From assembly GCF_039521925.1 (NCBI RefSeq), contig NZ_BAAACY010000145.1, forward strand, positions 1 through 64,000: a DNA stretch of 64,000 nt, given 5' to 3'. Every line of letters starts with the position of its first letter. Position 1 is the first letter of the stretch. The notes beneath the pieces are model-generated. The model was not told the DNA's origin. It was given only the letters and a program-made list of their open reading frames with translations, and did no database searches. This DNA is from Virgibacillus salarius. Its GTDB lineage: Bacteria > Bacillota > Bacilli > Bacillales > Amphibacillaceae. This document shows positions 7,869 to 15,876 of the stretch, piece by piece. Made by a program: the position numbers and the translations under genes.

Positions 7869-9134
7869 ATGAGTAAAATAATTATTGAAAATGGCTCTGT
7901 AATTGACGGTACAGGAAAAGAACCATTAAAAAATTCAATTGTGGTTATTGAAGATCAGAAAATCACCTATGTAGGTAAACAAGAAGGGTATGCGAAATCC
8001 GGAGAAGAAGCTGTAATAGATGCTCAAGGAGGCACTATTTTACCTGGATTAATTGATTCTCATGTGCATATGATGATGGAATTTTCGCCAATTGCTGATA
8101 GGCTTGCAACACCATTCTCATTTATGTATTATCAAGCAGCTAAGTATTTAAAGACTACGTTACATGCAGGTATTACTTCAGTTCGGGACGCATTGGGGAC
8201 TGATCTAGGAGTGAAAAAGGCCATTGAAGAAGGGCTTATTTCTGGACCAAGATTACAATTAAGTATTAACGCTTTAACAATTACTGGTGGACATGGAGAT
8301 GGTTATACAGTTTCCGGAAATGTAGTTGATCTTTTACCTTCTAATTATCCTGGAATGCCAAGTGGAAAGTGTGATGGGGTAGAAGAGGTTCGTAAAAAGA
8401 CAAGAGAAATGCTACGTGCAGGAGCTGAAGTTATTAAAGTTCATGCAACTGGTGGAGTATTGAGTGCCACAGATCACCCAGAATTTACTCAATTCTCATT
8501 AAATGAACTTAAAGCGATCGTAGAGGAAGGACGTTTTCGGAAAAACGTAAAAGTTATGGCACATGCACAAGGTGCTGAAGGGATTAAAAATGCTGTTAAA
8601 GCAGGAATTCATTCCATTGAGCATGGAATATTTTTAGATGATGAAGCCATTGAAATGATGCTTGAAAATGGTACGTTTTTAGTACCAACCTTGCTTGCGC
8701 CAGTTGCCGTTCTGGAAACAGCAAAGGAAACAGGCATGCCTGATACAGCCGTGCAAAAATCGAAAGAGGTAATTGAACAGCATAAAGCAAGTATTGCTAA
8801 AGCACATCAAGCTGGTGTGAAAATAGCAATGGGTACGGATGCTGGCGTAATGAAGCATGGGACGAATCTTCGAGAATTAGGGCTTATGGTAGACGTTGGA
8901 ATGAGCCCTATGGAAGCTATTGTTGCTTCGACGAAAACGGCTGCTGAATGTTTAGGATGGGAAGAAAAAGTAGGAACAATTGAAACAGGAAAGTTAGCAG
9001 ATGTTATTGTTGTAAAGGGGAATCCATTGGAGGATATTTACTCGCTTGCAACGAATGAAACTGTACAAGTTGTTATTAAAAATGGGGAGATAGAGAAAAA
9101 TATGCTAATAAAAGAAACGATAGCGTCGAATTAG
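7869..9134 (+). CDS. Metal-dependent amidohydrolase (prolidase/imidazolonepropionase-like)
   Basis: The 421-residue protein is an amidohydrolase-superfamily TIM barrel. The metal ligands are visible in order: HVH (65 and 67), the carboxylated-lysine site VIKVHATGG (K190), AHAQG (H232), IEHG (H252) and GTDAG (D324). The flanking N- and C-terminal beta-sandwich segments (IENGSVIDGTG; GKLADVIVVKGNPLEDI) are also present. This subgroup includes Xaa-Pro dipeptidases and enzymes hydrolysing N-acyl or cyclic amides; the substrate cannot be read from sequence. It has no signal peptide, so it is cytosolic. It forms a two-gene operon with the transporter upstream. Confidence 0.8.
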   Translation: MSKIIIENGSVIDGTGKEPLKNSIVVIEDQKITYVGKQEGYAKSGEEAVIDAQGGTILPGLIDSHVHMMMEFSPIADRLATPFSFMYYQAAKYLKTTLHAGITSVRDALGTDLGVKKAIEEGLISGPRLQLSINALTITGGHGDGYTVSGNVVDLLPSNYPGMPSGKCDGVEEVRKKTREMLRAGAEVIKVHATGGVLSATDHPEFTQFSLNELKAIVEEGRFRKNVKVMAHAQGAEGIKNAVKAGIHSIEHGIFLDDEAIEMMLENGTFLVPTLLAPVAVLETAKETGMPDTAVQKSKEVIEQHKASIAKAHQAGVKIAMGTDAGVMKHGTNLRELGLMVDVGMSPMEAIVASTKTAAECLGWEEKVGTIETGKLADVIVVKGNPLEDIYSLATNETVQVVIKNGEIEKNMLIKETIASN

Positions 9135-9143
9135 TATTTAATA

Positions 9144-9187
9144 GAAGTGCTATTGCCTTAATAAATAGGGTTATGGTACTTCTTTTA
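9144..9187 (+). terminator. Terminator after the amidohydrolase operon
   Basis: AGAAGTGCTATTGCC can pair, with G-U wobbles, with GGTTATGGTACTTCT across a short loop. A T-rich tail follows, just after the stop codon at 9134. Confidence 0.5.
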
Positions 9188-9456
9188 TTTAATATTAAAA
9201 AGCGGAAATAATTGAATGCTTGTAACATACCAATATGGTCGAGGATTCTTAATGATATATCTGCTAAATGGGCTCATTCCTATATTTTAGACGCTTTTTG
9301 GCGAAATTGAAGTTTTTTTGGAATTGCAACTAATTGAATTGGTATAACCATCGTATTTTTTAGAATTTTTGGGCGCTATTCTTAAAGGATTGCCCTTTAT
9401 TTAACTGTCACCGTAACTCAGCAAGTTTAATCAAGCTATATAAGGTTTAAAGGCTT

Positions 9457-9490
9457 TTGACGCTTCCCCCTAATTATTTATAAGCTTATA
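9457..9490 (+). promoter_or_regulatory. Putative ectABC promoter
   Basis: TTGACG at 9457-9462 and TATAAG at 9479-9484, with 16 bases between, make a plausible sigma-A promoter. The -10 lies in a perfect 12-base palindrome TATAAGCTTATA (9479-9490), which could be a binding site for an osmotic or general regulator. The spacing and location fit; nothing else proves use. The rest of the 455-base gap upstream (9188-9456) shows no gene. Confidence 0.45.
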
Positions 9491-9589
9491 TAGTAGATTA
9501 TTTACCAAAGTCTGGGAGGTGGAAGCATCCAAAGAACCATTAGCACGATTACAAAAACACGTGAAATTGATCAGGAACTTGAGTTTCGT

Positions 9590-10069
9590 ATGCCTACAAA
9601 AGATGATGGGGCAGCTGTGTGGGAACTAATCCATGAAATTGGTAACCTTGACCTTAACTCTTCTTATAGCTATATCCTATGGTGTGATATGTTCTCAGAA
9701 TCATCCATTGTTGTGAAAAGTGAAGGGGAAACGGTCGGATTCATTTCTGGGTTTATTCATCCGAATAAACCGAATACATTATTCATCTGGCAGGTTGCTG
9801 TTCGAGAAACTCAACGGGGTAAAGGGTTAGGAACGAAAATGTTGATGAAGTTGTTAGAGCGGGAACAATTATCAGATATTCGATTTATTGAAGCAACGGT
9901 ATCGCCATCCAATTTACCTTCTCAGTATTTATTTTTAGGTTTAGCAAAAAAGCTAGACACAGAATGTGTGGTTGGAAATTATTATTTATCAATTGATTTT
10001 CCACGAACAGGACATGAAGATGAGCAACTGTATAAGATTGGCCCTTTTCAAAAGGGAAATAATGAATAA
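9590..10069 (+). CDS. EctA, L-2,4-diaminobutyrate N-acetyltransferase
   Basis: This GNAT enzyme acetylates diaminobutyrate, the second step of ectoine synthesis. PTKDDGAAVWELI, LNSSYSYILWCD and VAVRETQRGKGLGTKM (the acetyl-CoA loop) are diagnostic. The first ATG (9590) gives 159 residues, but the frame is open upstream and the residues before it (ELEFR) form the conserved first strand of EctA (FRxPTxxDG). No ATG, GTG or TTG lies in frame there. A perfect ribosome site, GGGAGGT (9514-9520), is followed 6 bases later by ATC at 9527, which would give 180 residues. The true start is therefore probably the non-standard ATC, or an ATG altered by an error. The family call is secure; the start is not. 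Confidence 0.9.
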   Translation: MPTKDDGAAVWELIHEIGNLDLNSSYSYILWCDMFSESSIVVKSEGETVGFISGFIHPNKPNTLFIWQVAVRETQRGKGLGTKMLMKLLEREQLSDIRFIEATVSPSNLPSQYLFLGLAKKLDTECVVGNYYLSIDFPRTGHEDEQLYKIGPFQKGNNE

Positions 10070-10078
10070 AAGGATGAT

Positions 10079-11356
10079 TTGGTGACTACAGCAGTATTAA
10101 ATAATGAAAAAATGAAAACCTTTGAAGAATTGGAATCATCGGTTAGAAGCTATAGCAGAGGCTGGCCAACAATTTTTACAAAGGCTAAAGGATATAAACT
10201 ATGGGATATAGATGGAAAAGAGTATATTGACTTTTTTGCTGGTGCTGGTGCATTAAATTATGGTCATAACAATGATGTTATGCAGCAAAAGCTGATTGAA
10301 TATATTCAAAATGACGGAATCATTCATAGTTTGGATATGGGCACAACTCCTAGAAAGAACTTTCTAGATCAGTTCAACGACGTTATACTTAAACCTCGTC
10401 AACTAGACTATAAAATAATGTTTCCGGGACCAACTGGAACGAATACTGTAGAAAGCGCCTTGAAAATAGCTAGAAAGGTAACGGGGCGCGACACGGTTAT
10501 TAGTTTTACAAATGCATTTCATGGAATGACAATAGGTTCATTATCCGTGACTGGTAACTCATTTAAACGTCATGGTGCAGGAATACCTCTTCACCATAGT
10601 GTTTCTATGCCATTTGACGAATATGTAGAGGATCAGGACTCAATTGCTTACTTAGAGCGGTTCCTCGAGGATAGTGGAAGCGGTGTAGCATTACCTGCAG
10701 CAATTATCTTGGAAACTGTACAAGGAGAAGGCGGAATCAATGCGGCTAGCATGGAATGGCTAAAGAAAATCGAATCTATCTGTAAGCGTTGGGATATTCT
10801 GTTAATTATTGATGATGTTCAAGCTGGATGTGGTAGGACTGGTACATTCTTTAGTTTTGAACCTGCAGGAATTAAACCTGATATTATTTGTCTCTCTAAA
10901 TCAATAGGGGGTATTGGTCTACCTATGGCTATTACATTAATTAAACCAGAATTTGATCAGTGGGGACCAGGTGAGCATAACGGGACATTCCGTGGGAATA
11001 ATTTAGCGTTTATTGCAGCTACGGAAGCTTTAACAAATTGGGAAACAAATGCCTTTAGCAACTCTATTCAGCAAAAGGCTAATCTTATTCGCGAACGTAT
11101 AGAATCTATTATTAATAAATTCTCCACGTTACAAGGTGAGGCACGAGGTCGTGGGTTTATGCAAGGTATTGCGATACAAGAAGCAGATCTTGCCAATAAG
11201 ATTTGTGCGGAGGCATTTAATCGCGGATTAATTGTTGAGACATCTGGACCAAATGATGAGGTTGTAAAATTCCTTCCTCCTTTAATAATTGAAGAAGAAG
11301 GGATAAATAGTGGTTTTGATATTCTTGAAGAAGCTATTAAACAAGTATTGAAGTAA
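10079..11356 (+). CDS. EctB, L-2,4-diaminobutyrate transaminase
   Basis: This PLP-dependent class III aminotransferase converts aspartate-semialdehyde to 2,4-diaminobutyrate with glutamate as donor, the first ectoine-specific step. The 425-residue length fits EctB. The cofactor-binding region LIIDDVQAGCGRTG and the Schiff-base lysine in CLSKSIGGIG (residue 274) are present, along with SYSRGWPTIF near the N-terminus, a typical EctB opening. It starts 9 bases after ectA; the start may be TTG at 10079 or GTG at 10082, which has better spacing from AAAAGGA. It is the middle gene of ectABC. Confidence 0.95.
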   Translation: MVTTAVLNNEKMKTFEELESSVRSYSRGWPTIFTKAKGYKLWDIDGKEYIDFFAGAGALNYGHNNDVMQQKLIEYIQNDGIIHSLDMGTTPRKNFLDQFNDVILKPRQLDYKIMFPGPTGTNTVESALKIARKVTGRDTVISFTNAFHGMTIGSLSVTGNSFKRHGAGIPLHHSVSMPFDEYVEDQDSIAYLERFLEDSGSGVALPAAIILETVQGEGGINAASMEWLKKIESICKRWDILLIIDDVQAGCGRTGTFFSFEPAGIKPDIICLSKSIGGIGLPMAITLIKPEFDQWGPGEHNGTFRGNNLAFIAATEALTNWETNAFSNSIQQKANLIRERIESIINKFSTLQGEARGRGFMQGIAIQEADLANKICAEAFNRGLIVETSGPNDEVVKFLPPLIIEEEGINSGFDILEEAIKQVLK

Positions 11357-11391
11357 ACATTTTATATAAGATAGAAAAGAGGAGATTATTC

Positions 11392-11778
11392 ATGATCGTA
11401 AAATCACTTGAAGATATTATTGGAACAGAAGATGAAACATCTGGGGAAAATTGGTCAAGCCGTCGATTTATTTATAAAAAAGATGGTGTAGGTTTTAGCA
11501 TGAATGATACCATTATTAAAGCGGGTACCAACAACTTCTTCTGGTACAAAAACCATATTGAACTTGTCTATTGTATCGAAGGAGAAGGTGAGATTGAAAA
11601 ATTAGAAACTGGTGAAGTATATCAATTAAAACCAGGAACTATGTACCTTTTAGATGAACATGATAAGCATGAGCTTCGTGCCCGTACACAAATGCGTATG
11701 GTATGTGTATTTAACCCACCATTAGTTGGTAGCGAAACGCATACAAAAGAAGGATATTATCCTCTATTAACAGAATAA
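11392..11778 (+). CDS. EctC, ectoine synthase
   Basis: The 128-residue cupin closes N-acetyl-diaminobutyrate to ectoine, the last step. The recognisable features are the N-terminal MIVKSLEDIIGTE, the SRRF segment, HIELVYCIEGEGE, the GTMYLLDEHDKHELRA metal-binding stretch and VCVFNPPLVGSE near the end; all match EctC. It starts after GAGGAG, 35 bases beyond ectB. No ectD (hydroxylase) follows, so this locus should make ectoine rather than hydroxyectoine. A strong terminator ends the operon. Confidence 0.96.
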   Translation: MIVKSLEDIIGTEDETSGENWSSRRFIYKKDGVGFSMNDTIIKAGTNNFFWYKNHIELVYCIEGEGEIEKLETGEVYQLKPGTMYLLDEHDKHELRARTQMRMVCVFNPPLVGSETHTKEGYYPLLTE

Positions 11779-11799
11779 CTAAATGAAATAAATGTACTT

Positions 11800-11837
11800 C
11801 ACCCCAAAAGTGAGAGTGAAATCTTTCTTTTGGGGTG
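11800..11837 (+). terminator. Terminator of the ectABC operon
   Basis: CACCCCAAAAG (11800-11810) pairs with CTTTTGGGGTG (11827-11837), and a T-rich tail follows. The stem is perfect over 11 bases. Confidence 0.85.
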
Positions 11838-11844
11838 TTTCTTT

Positions 11845-12356
11845 ATGGCTAAATATAGTGATCCATTTAAGTTAATAGTAGTAAGAGCATATTAAGGGGT
11901 TATTTAGGATATGACATGTTGGCTAAGAAGCATGGATTGACAAGCAGTTCCCGCGTAAACGGTGGGTTGAAGAATTGTATAAGAAATTTGGGAGGGAAGG
12001 ATTAATAAGGCAACGGGAATAGCAAGTTTATTCTGTTCCATTTACACTGGATGTATGAAGCTTTATGAAGAGAACAGATTCTTCATAAACGGAGACAGTC
12101 ATTTAATTTGGAGCTACAACCTCCAATAATTAATTCATGGAAAAAACTGTTAGTGAAGGTGATAATGAGGCCTTGGGAAACTCGAAAGGACGACCACCTA
12201 TGACTGATAAAGCTAAGAAAAAAGGCAATAAACAAACAAATGAAAAAGAAATGGCATAGGAACAAAAATTGGAACCACAGAACGAACTTCTTCGCCTAGA
12301 GGTAGAATTACAATCCATTAATTTAAACGAAGTGAAAAAGCTTCAGAACGTATGAT
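11845..12356 (+). pseudogene. IS3-family (IS150-like) orfA remnant
   Basis: The reading begins MAKYSDPFKLIVVRAY and continues, through several frame changes and stops, with YDMLAKKHGL, RWVEELYKKFGREGLIRQRE and FMKRTDSS. It ends in the frame GNSKGRPPMTDKAKKK, EQKLEPQNELLRLEVEL. This is the order of the helix-turn-helix OrfA of IS150-type elements (AKYSxEFKL, LAKKHG, RWVxxYKxFGxEGL, SKGRPPM, ENELLRLExEYLKKL). The decay is heavy, so the insertion is old. No orfB follows here; the orfB remnant near 1.7 kb could come from a different copy. Two minus-strand frames at 12083-12318 are shadows of it. Confidence 0.85.
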
Positions 12357-12423
12357 ATAATTAAAATTCAGAATAATATGAAGTGGGATGTGGAATTAGT
12401 TATAAAAGAAGGGGGTTGATTTA

Positions 12424-12894
12424 ATGAATATTCGGTCTATCGAAGGATCCGATTACTATCGTATTTCACCTATCATAAATGAATGGTGGGGTGGGAGACA
12501 GATGGCAGATATGGTACCAAAATTGTTCTTTGAGCACTTTAATAATAGTAGCTTTATAGTTGAAGAAAACGGAGAAATCATTGGTTTCTTAATAGGCTTC
12601 GTATCTCAATCCCAGACAAACACGGCTTATATTCATTTTATTGGTGTACACCCAAATCACCGAAATATGCAAATCGGAAAACGATTATACCACACGTTTT
12701 TTCAGGTTATGAAACGGTTTAACGTTGAAGTAATACGCTGTGTCACTTCGCCAAAGAATAGAAACTCAATAGCATTTCATACCCATATGGGTTTTGATAT
12801 TGTTAAGGGAGATAACGTTGTAGATGGTATCTCTATTCACACGCAATATGATGGGATAAACCATGATCGAGTTTTGTTTAGGAAGCAAATATAA
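12424..12894 (+). CDS. GNAT-family N-acetyltransferase
   Basis: The 156-residue protein has the GNAT fold order. The central strand FIVEENGEIIGFLIGF is followed by the acetyl-CoA pyrophosphate loop, seen as VHPNHRNMQIGKRLY, then the SPKNRNSIAFHTHMGF strand-helix that ends GNAT domains. The substrate is unknown; single-domain GNATs of this type acetylate amines of small molecules or proteins. It follows an AAGGGGG ribosome site and starts only 67 bases after the IS3 remnant. Confidence 0.8.
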   Translation: MNIRSIEGSDYYRISPIINEWWGGRQMADMVPKLFFEHFNNSSFIVEENGEIIGFLIGFVSQSQTNTAYIHFIGVHPNHRNMQIGKRLYHTFFQVMKRFNVEVIRCVTSPKNRNSIAFHTHMGFDIVKGDNVVDGISIHTQYDGINHDRVLFRKQI

Positions 12895-12948
12895 TTTAAC
12901 TTCAAGTTTAATTATAGAAAAAGATACAACACGATTGGAGAATCCGAT

Positions 12949-13419
12949 ATGCATTACTTTTTTAAACCAATGACGCAGGAACAGGCTGAAATTATTGCTT
13001 ACGAGTGGCATTACGATGGAGAGTATCGCTTCTATAATATGGAAGAAGATCAAGAAGATTTACAAGAATTCCTTAATCCTGAACGACGTCAAGGTTCTCA
13101 TTTTATTGTACATGATGAAAAGAATGAATTAGTAGGTTTTTTTACCTATCATTGTGGGGATCATAAAGTAGAAATCGGGCTTGGGATGAAGCCAGAATTA
13201 ACGGGGATTGGTTTAGGGCTAAATTTTTTGCAAGCGGGTATTCAGTTTGCAGAGAAAAAGTATATTTGTCAGCGTTTAACGTTATCGGTAGCTAGTTTTA
13301 ACCAGCGAGCTATAAAAGTGTATAAAAAAGCCGGATTTCAGACTGTGGAATCCTTTACGCAGCATACGAATGGATCTAATTATGAATTTATCAAAATGAT
13401 GAGGAGTAAGGGAAAATGA
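12949..13419 (+). CDS. GNAT-family N-acetyltransferase (RimI-like)
   Basis: The 156-residue protein begins with MTQEQAEIIAYEWHYDGEY, a stretch seen in a Bacillales group of GNATs. It carries a cofactor loop GMKPELTGIGLGLNFL and the terminal NQRAIKVYKKAGFQ motif of the fold. It overlaps the next gene by 4 bases (ATGA), so the two are translationally coupled. The substrate is unknown. This is a different subgroup from the GNAT immediately upstream. Confidence 0.82.
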   Translation: MHYFFKPMTQEQAEIIAYEWHYDGEYRFYNMEEDQEDLQEFLNPERRQGSHFIVHDEKNELVGFFTYHCGDHKVEIGLGMKPELTGIGLGLNFLQAGIQFAEKKYICQRLTLSVASFNQRAIKVYKKAGFQTVESFTQHTNGSNYEFIKMMRSKGK

Positions 13420-14111
13420 TAGAAGCTGTTATTTTTGATTTGGATGGAACGTTACTTCATAGAGAAGCTTCTATAAAACGGTTTGTCACGAATCAATATG
13501 AACGCTTCTATCCTTATTTCAGTCATATACCTAAAAAATGCTATGTCAATCGATTTATAACATTGGATAAAAGGGGACATGTATGGAAAGACAAAGTATA
13601 TCAACAAATGGTTAAGGAATTTAATGTGACTGGCATAACACCTAAACAGTTATTAACTGATTATTTGGTTCAATTCAAAACTAACTGCATCCTTTTTCCT
13701 GAAGTTTTAAAATTGCTGGAAGCACTGCAAGAACGATCATTAAAACTTGGCATAATTACAAATGGACAAGGACCGTTCCAAATGGATGTCATTCGTAAAA
13801 CAGGGATCTTTCCGTTTATGGATGAGGTTTTGGTATCTGAATACGAGGGAATAAAAAAGCCAGACTTAGAGATTTTTAGAAGCGCTTTAGATCGGTTACA
13901 AGTTGCCGCAGCAAGAAGTATATTTGTAGGTGATCATCCCCAAAATGATGTCCATCCTGCTAAAAAGTCGGGGATGATAAGTATTTGGAAAAGAGATGCA
14001 TATTGGGGAAGTGCTAATGCGGATTTTATCATTGATGATATGATGGAATTACTTCCTATAATCGAAGACGAATCATTTCATATTGGGATGTGTAAAGAGC
14101 TTTCGTGCTAA
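13416..14111 (+). CDS. HAD-family hydrolase (phosphatase)
   Basis: The 231-residue protein contains all four HAD motifs: DLDGTLL (nucleophile D8, D10), ITNGQG (motif II), the KKPD lysine (motif III) and GDHPQND (motif IV). A helical cap lies between motifs I and II. Family members dephosphorylate sugar phosphates, phosphoglycolate or nucleotides; the substrate here is not evident. It is coupled by ATGA overlap to the GNAT upstream. The last 15 residues have no clear match to the fold. Confidence 0.85.
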   Translation: MIEAVIFDLDGTLLHREASIKRFVTNQYERFYPYFSHIPKKCYVNRFITLDKRGHVWKDKVYQQMVKEFNVTGITPKQLLTDYLVQFKTNCILFPEVLKLLEALQERSLKLGIITNGQGPFQMDVIRKTGIFPFMDEVLVSEYEGIKKPDLEIFRSALDRLQVAAARSIFVGDHPQNDVHPAKKSGMISIWKRDAYWGSANADFIIDDMMELLPIIEDESFHIGMCKELSC

Positions 14112-14152
14112 TTGTATATCGTTTATGATGTGGATATCCATCTATCTAATCA

Positions 14153-14503
14153 TTAGCTTGATGGATGCAAAACTTTATCCTCTTGATTATTTGGCATATT
14201 TAGTAAGACAACTCCTCCAATAATGAAAATCAATCCAACCACGGTCAAGAAGCTAAATGGTTCATTCCAAATTAGTATTCCTATTAATGCAGTCAATGCC
14301 GTTCCAATTCCAGCCCAAATAGCATATGCCAAGCTTAGGGCTACTGTTTTTAAACAAATAGAGAGGAAATAAAATGCTGAAGCAAAGGAAACTACGACAC
14401 CAAAAGATGGTAAAGGATTAGAAAAACCATCGGATATTTTAAGCATTGTTGTACCACATACTTCACTTATAATTGAGATGGCTAACATGACATATCCTTT
14501 CAT
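14153..14503 (-). CDS. Small multidrug resistance (SMR) exporter, second subunit
   Basis: About 116 residues and four membrane helices, the size of SMR proteins. The conserved first-helix acid is in the ISEVCGTTMLK segment, and YAIWAGIGTALTALIG matches the WAG-type motif of quaternary-cation exporters. The ATG at 14503 follows GGAGGT; an upstream in-frame TTG overlaps that site and is unlikely. It lies 22 bases after its paralogue, so the pair probably forms a heterodimer of the EbrAB/YkkCD kind that exports cationic compounds by proton exchange. Confidence 0.88.
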   Translation of the reverse strand: MKGYVMLAISIISEVCGTTMLKISDGFSNPLPSFGVVVSFASAFYFLSICLKTVALSLAYAIWAGIGTALTALIGILIWNEPFSFLTVVGLIFIIGGVVLLNMPNNQEDKVLHPSS

Positions 14504-14525
14504 AAGAAAAACCTCCAATCTACTA

Positions 14526-14852
14526 TTATACTCCGCTCGATAATTTTAGAGAAATAACGCCACCAATAATAAAAACTAAGCCGATTATTTTTTTAAAATT
14601 AAATTTTTCTTTATAAACAAGAACTCCAATGAGTGCAGTCAATGCAGTCCCTGCACCAGACCATACTGCATATGCAGTACTAAGTGGTATAGCAGTAAGC
14701 GTGAGCGATAGTCCATAAAACGCTATCCCCATTCCAAATATAACTCCTAAGGAAGGGAGGAGCCTTTTGAATCCGTTGGACTGCTTCAACATAGAATTTC
14801 CAAACACTTCACCTAAAACAGCAATGATTAAAATTACAAATGGATTGATCAT
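14526..14852 (-). CDS. Small multidrug resistance (SMR) exporter, first subunit
   Basis: About 108 residues with four membrane helices. The AVLGEVFGNSMLK segment holds the essential first-helix glutamate and YAVWSGAGTALTALIG is the matching fourth-region motif. The ATG at 14852 follows AGGAGGTG. It is preceded by a TetR gene whose stop lies about a dozen bases upstream. Compared with its partner at 14153 it ends in a shorter tail. No guanidine (ykkC) riboswitch sequence precedes it, so TetR control is the likely mode. Confidence 0.88.
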   Translation of the reverse strand: MINPFVILIIAVLGEVFGNSMLKQSNGFKRLLPSLGVIFGMGIAFYGLSLTLTAIPLSTAYAVWSGAGTALTALIGVLVYKEKFNFKKIIGLVFIIGGVISLKLSSGV

Positions 14853-14864
14853 TAGGGGCACCTC

Positions 14865-15404
14865 CTATGTTGTCATTTGAATTAATTTTTCAATGACCTT
14901 CTCACGTAAATTCTCATCTAATGGAGCCATGTCAAGCATTTCCGAATAATAAATACCATCAATGGCAAGTCGGATAATACTAGCAGTAACGGGATCTAGA
15001 TTGTCTTGCTCAACTTTATTTTGCATATAACGATATCCCTTGCTAAGTCCTTCTGAAATATCAGGATTTAGCATGGATGCTGCCATGATTCCAATATTTA
15101 GTTTCGCGTTATTATCCAAGTCCCATTTAGATGCTTCAATTAAAGCTCGTGTCCACTTTCCTTTTTCATTAGGATCGTTTTCTGCATGTTTATTAAATGA
15201 GTTGGTAAATTGCTCAAATATATGATCAGATAAACCTTTTAATAAAGCATCTTTATTTGGGAAATGATATAGTAAACCGCCTTTGCTAATTCCAGCATGA
15301 TTAGCAACAGCGTCCAAGGTTAACGAATTAAAATCATTCTCAAGAATAAACGCTGTACCAGATGTTAATATATGTTCTCGTTTCTTCTCAGCTTTCGTAT
15401 TCAT
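14865..15404 (-). CDS. TetR-family repressor of the SMR pair
   Basis: About 179 residues. The N-terminal helix-turn-helix is clear (LDAVANHAGISKGGLLYHFPNKDALL), and the C-terminal ligand domain ends with LRLAIDGIYYSEMLD-like helices as in drug-sensing TetR proteins. The ATG at 15404 lies 7 bases after GGAGG; the ATG two codons upstream is too close to that site. It is first in a three-gene operon with both exporters and probably represses it until a cationic drug binds. A palindromic candidate operator lies just upstream of the gene. Confidence 0.87.
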   Translation of the reverse strand: MNTKAEKKREHILTSGTAFILENDFNSLTLDAVANHAGISKGGLLYHFPNKDALLKGLSDHIFEQFTNSFNKHAENDPNEKGKWTRALIEASKWDLDNNAKLNIGIMAASMLNPDISEGLSKGYRYMQNKVEQDNLDPVTASIIRLAIDGIYYSEMLDMAPLDENLREKVIEKLIQMTT

Positions 15405-15435
15405 TACCATTCCTCCAATTAACCAACATAAAAAA

Positions 15436-15450
15436 GACCAACCGGACGGC
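15436..15450. promoter_or_regulatory. Candidate TetR operator
   Basis: GACCAACCGGACGGC is an imperfect palindrome centred on CCGG (CCnnCCGGnnGG), about 30 bases before the TetR gene. It resembles the ACCGACCGGT-type sites of drug-responsive TetR proteins. It stands out in AT-rich surroundings. Confidence 0.5.
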
Positions 15451-15644
15451 TTTTTTTAAAAATTGTAACAACTAGGTGATTTTTTGTCAAATGAGTATAC
15501 AAGAGCAGCGAATATCACTGTTTCATGTAAGGAGAATTGTAGAAGGAGAACTGTAAAATAGAGAAGGGTTATGAAGTAGGTAAATCATTGTTTTTTTGTA
15601 GTCTAGGGAAATTATAAAATTTGCCAATGTTAATAAATATCGTT

Positions 15645-15780
15645 TGAGCCGCGTCCAGCTCCAGTGCCCTATGATAAGTCATCATCGGTTCACAAGCTCA
15701 CCGTGATTCCTTTATCTCTGTAGACTTGCTCCAGTCGCTACGTTTCTAATCGGGCGCTTGCGCTTTTGTGCAACGATGAA
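15645..15780. repeat. Intergenic repeat of the GTCCAGCTCCAG type
   Basis: The segment begins GCGTCCAGCTCCAGTGCCC and ends GGGCGCTTGCGCTTTTGTGC. It is much richer in GC than its surroundings and non-coding. Sequences with these ends are scattered between genes in many Bacillaceae genomes (established from memory of such genomes); the role is unknown. It fills most of the 470-base gap between the TetR and phosphoesterase genes. Confidence 0.6.
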
Positions 15781-15876
15781 AATTACAACCTACTAGGAAT
15801 GCTATGTTATATCCATATATTACAAGTGAACAAACGATGATCACCCTTTATAATAGAGTACAGGGGTGATTTCTAC

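Noticed and set aside
12083..12318. Two minus-strand Ser/Phe-rich open frames
   Set aside because: They lie antisense to the decayed IS3 orfA and have no ribosome sites.
14500..14870. Guanidine (ykkC) riboswitch before the SMR genes
   Set aside because: The spaces between tetR and the SMR genes are only a few bases, so there is no room for the element, and no ykkC core is seen upstream.
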